Assembly (NCBI GenBank): GCA_964523945.1
Contig: CAZGBU010000104.1
Span: 1 to 7,244, forward strand
Direction: 5' to 3'
From: CAKTOF01 sp964523945
GTDB lineage: Bacteria > Bacillota > Clostridia > Oscillospirales > Oscillospiraceae
Length of the DNA stretch: 7,244 bases
Positions 5,765 through 7,244 of this stretch are shown here, piece after piece. Numbering within the stretch: the first letter of the stretch is position 1; every line of letters starts with the position of its first letter. Under the pieces are notes generated by a model that ran no database searches, was not told where the DNA came from, and worked only from the letters and a program-made list of their open reading frames with translations. Made by a program: the position numbers and the translations under genes.

Positions 5765-5799
5765 CTGCCGGCCCCGGGTTTCGGGGCCGGCAGTTTTTT
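5765..5799 (+). terminator. Intrinsic terminator of the pgk-tpiA-eno run
   Basis: CTGCCGGCCCC (5765-5775) pairs perfectly with GGGGCCGGCAG (5783-5793), plus one inner G-C pair, giving a 12-bp GC-rich stem with a 5-base loop. Six T's follow at 5794-5799. This is a textbook rho-independent terminator about 100 bases after the eno stop. Confidence 0.93.
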
Positions 5800-5844
5800 C
5801 TGCGGGGTGCGGCGCAAATTCTTTCCCAAAACGCGCGCCGGGTG

Positions 5845-5853
5845 TGCTATACT
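5845..5853 (+). promoter_or_regulatory. Extended -10 promoter of the CBS-domain gene
   Basis: TGC followed by TATACT (5848-5853) is an extended -10 element; the hexamer matches five of six consensus bases. No good -35 is seen, which is usual for this promoter type. Transcription would begin near 5860, only about 18 bases before the ATG at 5878 and just upstream of AGGAGG (5865-5870). It lies just downstream of the eno terminator, making the CBS gene its own transcription unit. Confidence 0.65.
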
Positions 5854-5877
5854 GTCTGTGAGAGAGGAGGCCCCGCC

Positions 5878-6309
5878 ATGAATATCCTGTTTTTCCTGAC
5901 GCCGAAGGCAGCCTGCACCTGCCTCGACGACGACGATACCGTCCGCCAAGCCATCGAGCGCATGGAGTACAACAGCTATACCTCCCTGCCAATCCTCAAC
6001 CGGGCGGGCGAATACCGCGGCACCCTCACCGAGGGCGACCTGCTGTGGGCGCTGAAGAACCTGTGCGGCGGCGACATCAAGCGCGCCGAGCAGATCTGCA
6101 TCATGGACATCTCCCACCGCTGCGACAACAAGCCGGTCCGCGTCGACACCGACATCGAGGATCTGTTCACCACGGCCACGGACCAGAACTTCGTCCCGGT
6201 GATCGACGACAAAAACGCGTTCATCGGCATCATCCCCCGCAAGGCGATCCTGCAGTACTGCATCGACCGCTACATCCATCAGGAATCCAGCGAGCCGTTC
6301 CCGGTCTGA
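5878..6309 (+). CDS. Two-CBS-domain protein, probable nucleotide-binding regulator
   Basis: A 143-residue cytosolic protein that is essentially a CBS pair (Bateman module) with no attached enzyme. CBS1 covers about residues 7-60, with YTSLPILNRAGEYRGTLTEG (34-53) then DLLW. CBS2 covers about 76-128, with NFVPVIDDKNAFIGIIPRK (104-122). Such modules usually bind adenine nucleotides or, in some Firmicutes proteins, cyclic di-AMP; the ligand and partner here are unknown. It has six cysteines (13, 15, 63, 74, 82, 128). There is no signal peptide; the hydrophobic MNILFFL start is short and reads as a first strand. I chose the ATG at 5878 because AGGAGG (5865-5870) lies 7 bases before it. An in-frame ATG at 5842 falls before the -10 promoter box. 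It is flanked by terminators on both sides and converges with mnmG. Confidence 0.88.
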   Translation: MNILFFLTPKAACTCLDDDDTVRQAIERMEYNSYTSLPILNRAGEYRGTLTEGDLLWALKNLCGGDIKRAEQICIMDISHRCDNKPVRVDTDIEDLFTTATDQNFVPVIDDKNAFIGIIPRKAILQYCIDRYIHQESSEPFPV

Positions 6310-6319
6310 CCGGCAGCAA

Positions 6320-6350
6320 AACACCCCCGGGGCGGTGCCCCGGGGGTGTT
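6320..6350. terminator. Hairpin terminator between convergent genes
   Basis: A 14-bp perfect stem, 6320-6333 with 6337-6350, contains CACCCCCGGGGC and has the three-base loop GGT. It starts 10 bases after the CBS gene stop. On the plus strand only a short TTT follows (6353-6355). On the minus strand four T's (opposite 6318-6321) follow the stem, partly overlapping its base. It probably ends the CBS transcript and backs up termination from the opposite side. Confidence 0.75.
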
Positions 6351-6417
6351 GCTTTGGCGTTTGGCAGGGCGCGGGAGCTGAAGGCTGTTTGTGCCGCCGG
6401 CAGCGCAGGGGAGACGG

Positions 6418-6443
6418 AAAAACAGACGCCCGGGGGCGTCTGT
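6418..6443 (-). terminator. Intrinsic terminator of mnmG
   Basis: On the minus strand ACAGACGCC (6443-6435) pairs with GGCGTCTGT (6430-6422) around a 4-base loop, and is followed by five T's (opposite 6422-6418). It lies 22 bases after the mnmG stop and has the right orientation and T-run for that gene. Confidence 0.88.
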
Positions 6444-6464
6444 CGGTTCGCGTTCCGGCTGCGC

Positions 6465-7244
6465 TCATGCCTCCGGGTGCTGGTCGAGCCAGACGAGCAG
6501 CACCGCCAGGTCGGCGGGGCTGACGCCGGAGATGCGCCCGGCCTGGCCGACGCTCTGCGGCCGGATGGCCGCCAGCTTCTCGCGCGCCTCGAGCCGCAGC
6601 CCGCCGATCGCGGCGTAATCGATCCCGTCCGGGAGCGGGCGCGACTCGGCGCGGACAAACTCCGCCATCTGTTTCTCCTGCCGGGCGATATAGCCGGCAT
6701 ATTTGATCTGGATTTCGACCTGCTCCGCGATTTCCCGGGACAGCGCCGGGCGCGCCGGGTCAAATGGCGCCAGGTCGTCATAACGCACGCGCGGGCGGCG
6801 CAGCAGATCGGCCAGCCGCGCCGAGCCGGGCACCGGCGCCTCGCCGCGCGCCGACAGCATCTGGTCCAGCGCAGGCGAGGCGGAGACGCCCGTCTGCTCC
6901 AGCCGCTTTTTCTCGCGCTCGACCGCCGCATATTTCTCCCGCACCGCGGCGGCGCGCGCTTCGCTGACCAGCCCGAGCTGCCGCCCCGTCTCCGTCAGGC
7001 GGCCGTCGGCGTTGTCCTGCCGCAGCAGCAGCCGGTACTCGGTGCGCGAGGTCATCATCCGGTACGGCTCGTTCGTGCCGCGCGTGACCAGATCGTCGAT
7101 CAGCGTGCCGATGTACGCGTCCGACCGGCGCAGGATAAACGCCGGCTCGCCCCGCAGCGCGCGCGCGGCGTTGACGCCGGCGACAAAGCCCTGCACGGCG
7201 GCCTCCTCATAGCCCGACGAGCCGTTGAACTGCCCCGCGCCGTA
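6465..7244 (-). CDS. mnmG: tRNA uridine-5-carboxymethylaminomethyl modification enzyme MnmG, C-terminal part
   Basis: MnmG (GidA) works with MnmE to install the aminomethyl-type group on C5 of the wobble uridine of certain tRNAs, using FAD, NADH and a folate one-carbon unit. The window holds the last 259 codons of a protein usually about 620-630 residues long; the 5' end lies beyond the right edge. The visible part starts in the FAD-domain segment AGQFNGSSGYEEAAVQG. It continues with the family signature SDAYIGTLIDDLV, GTNEPYRMMTSRTEYRLLLR and QDNADGRLT, and then the helical C-terminal domain that contacts MnmE, with the second signature EIQIKYAGYIARQ. The last residues (SPADLAVLLVWLDQHPEA) form the usual end. 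The reading frame is open to the edge, and GTG at 7196 is an internal valine, not a start. It is convergent with the CBS gene, with two terminators between. Confidence 0.96.
   Translation of the reverse strand, partial: YGAGQFNGSSGYEEAAVQGFVAGVNAARALRGEPAFILRRSDAYIGTLIDDLVTRGTNEPYRMMTSRTEYRLLLRQDNADGRLTETGRQLGLVSEARAAAVREKYAAVEREKKRLEQTGVSASPALDQMLSARGEAPVPGSARLADLLRRPRVRYDDLAPFDPARPALSREIAEQVEIQIKYAGYIARQEKQMAEFVRAESRPLPDGIDYAAIGGLRLEAREKLAAIRPQSVGQAGRISGVSPADLAVLLVWLDQHPEA

Noticed and set aside
5842..5877. Longer CBS protein starting at ATG 5842
   Set aside because: That ATG lies upstream of the -10 box of the gene's own promoter, while AGGAGG is correctly spaced for 5878.
1..7244. CRISPR array, prophage, transposase or toxin-antitoxin genes
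   Set aside because: No regularly spaced repeats, no transposase or integrase motifs and no small paired genes were found on either strand.

Overview
The window looks like chromosomal DNA from a GC-rich member of the Clostridia (Bacillota), probably an Oscillospirales-type gut anaerobe. The reasons are strong GGAGG-type Shine-Dalgarno sites ahead of nearly every gene, a short single-domain ProB, a pgk-tpi-eno glycolytic run, a small two-CBS protein of a type I associate with Clostridia, and coding DNA rich in GC third positions. The taxonomic call is inference; there is no rRNA or marker search behind it.

Layout, left to right. Positions 1-265 are non-coding and hold a run of inverted repeats, including an almost perfect 18-bp hairpin. 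On the minus strand follow a short-chain dehydrogenase/reductase (SDR) gene broken by a one-base frameshift (266-1062) and, upstream of it, proB (glutamate 5-kinase, 1109-1897). A compact divergent control region (about 1898-2038) separates proB from the plus-strand genes. It contains a promoter-like sequence, a 9-bp direct repeat spaced 32 bp apart, and an inverted repeat that overlaps the -35 box. The first plus-strand gene is a wreck of trmL (tRNA 2'-O-methyltransferase): its N-terminus and C-terminus are both recognisable but about 75 central residues are gone and the two ends are in different frames. Then come three intact glycolytic genes: pgk (2301-3491), tpiA (3530-4387) and eno (4371-5663). 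tpiA carries an unusual acidic C-terminal tail that overlaps the ribosome-binding site and start of eno. The run ends at a strong intrinsic terminator (5765-5799). A monocistronic gene for a two-CBS-domain protein (5878-6309) has its own extended -10 promoter. It faces the 3' end of mnmG on the minus strand (6465 to the window edge), with two terminator hairpins between them.

How the genes fit together. Pgk, TIM and enolase catalyse lower-glycolysis steps and are tightly packed, which suggests co-transcription, probably from the promoter ahead of the trmL remnant. gap and a phosphoglycerate mutase, frequent partners in such clusters, are absent here. ProB starts proline synthesis, but proA is not beside it. 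MnmG modifies the wobble uridine of tRNAs.

I see no convincing novel multi-gene system, mobile element, CRISPR array, tRNA or rRNA. The most interesting signals are the two decayed genes, the TIM tail with its eno overlap, the operator-like structure in the proB/trmL divergent region, and the palindrome cluster at the left edge.
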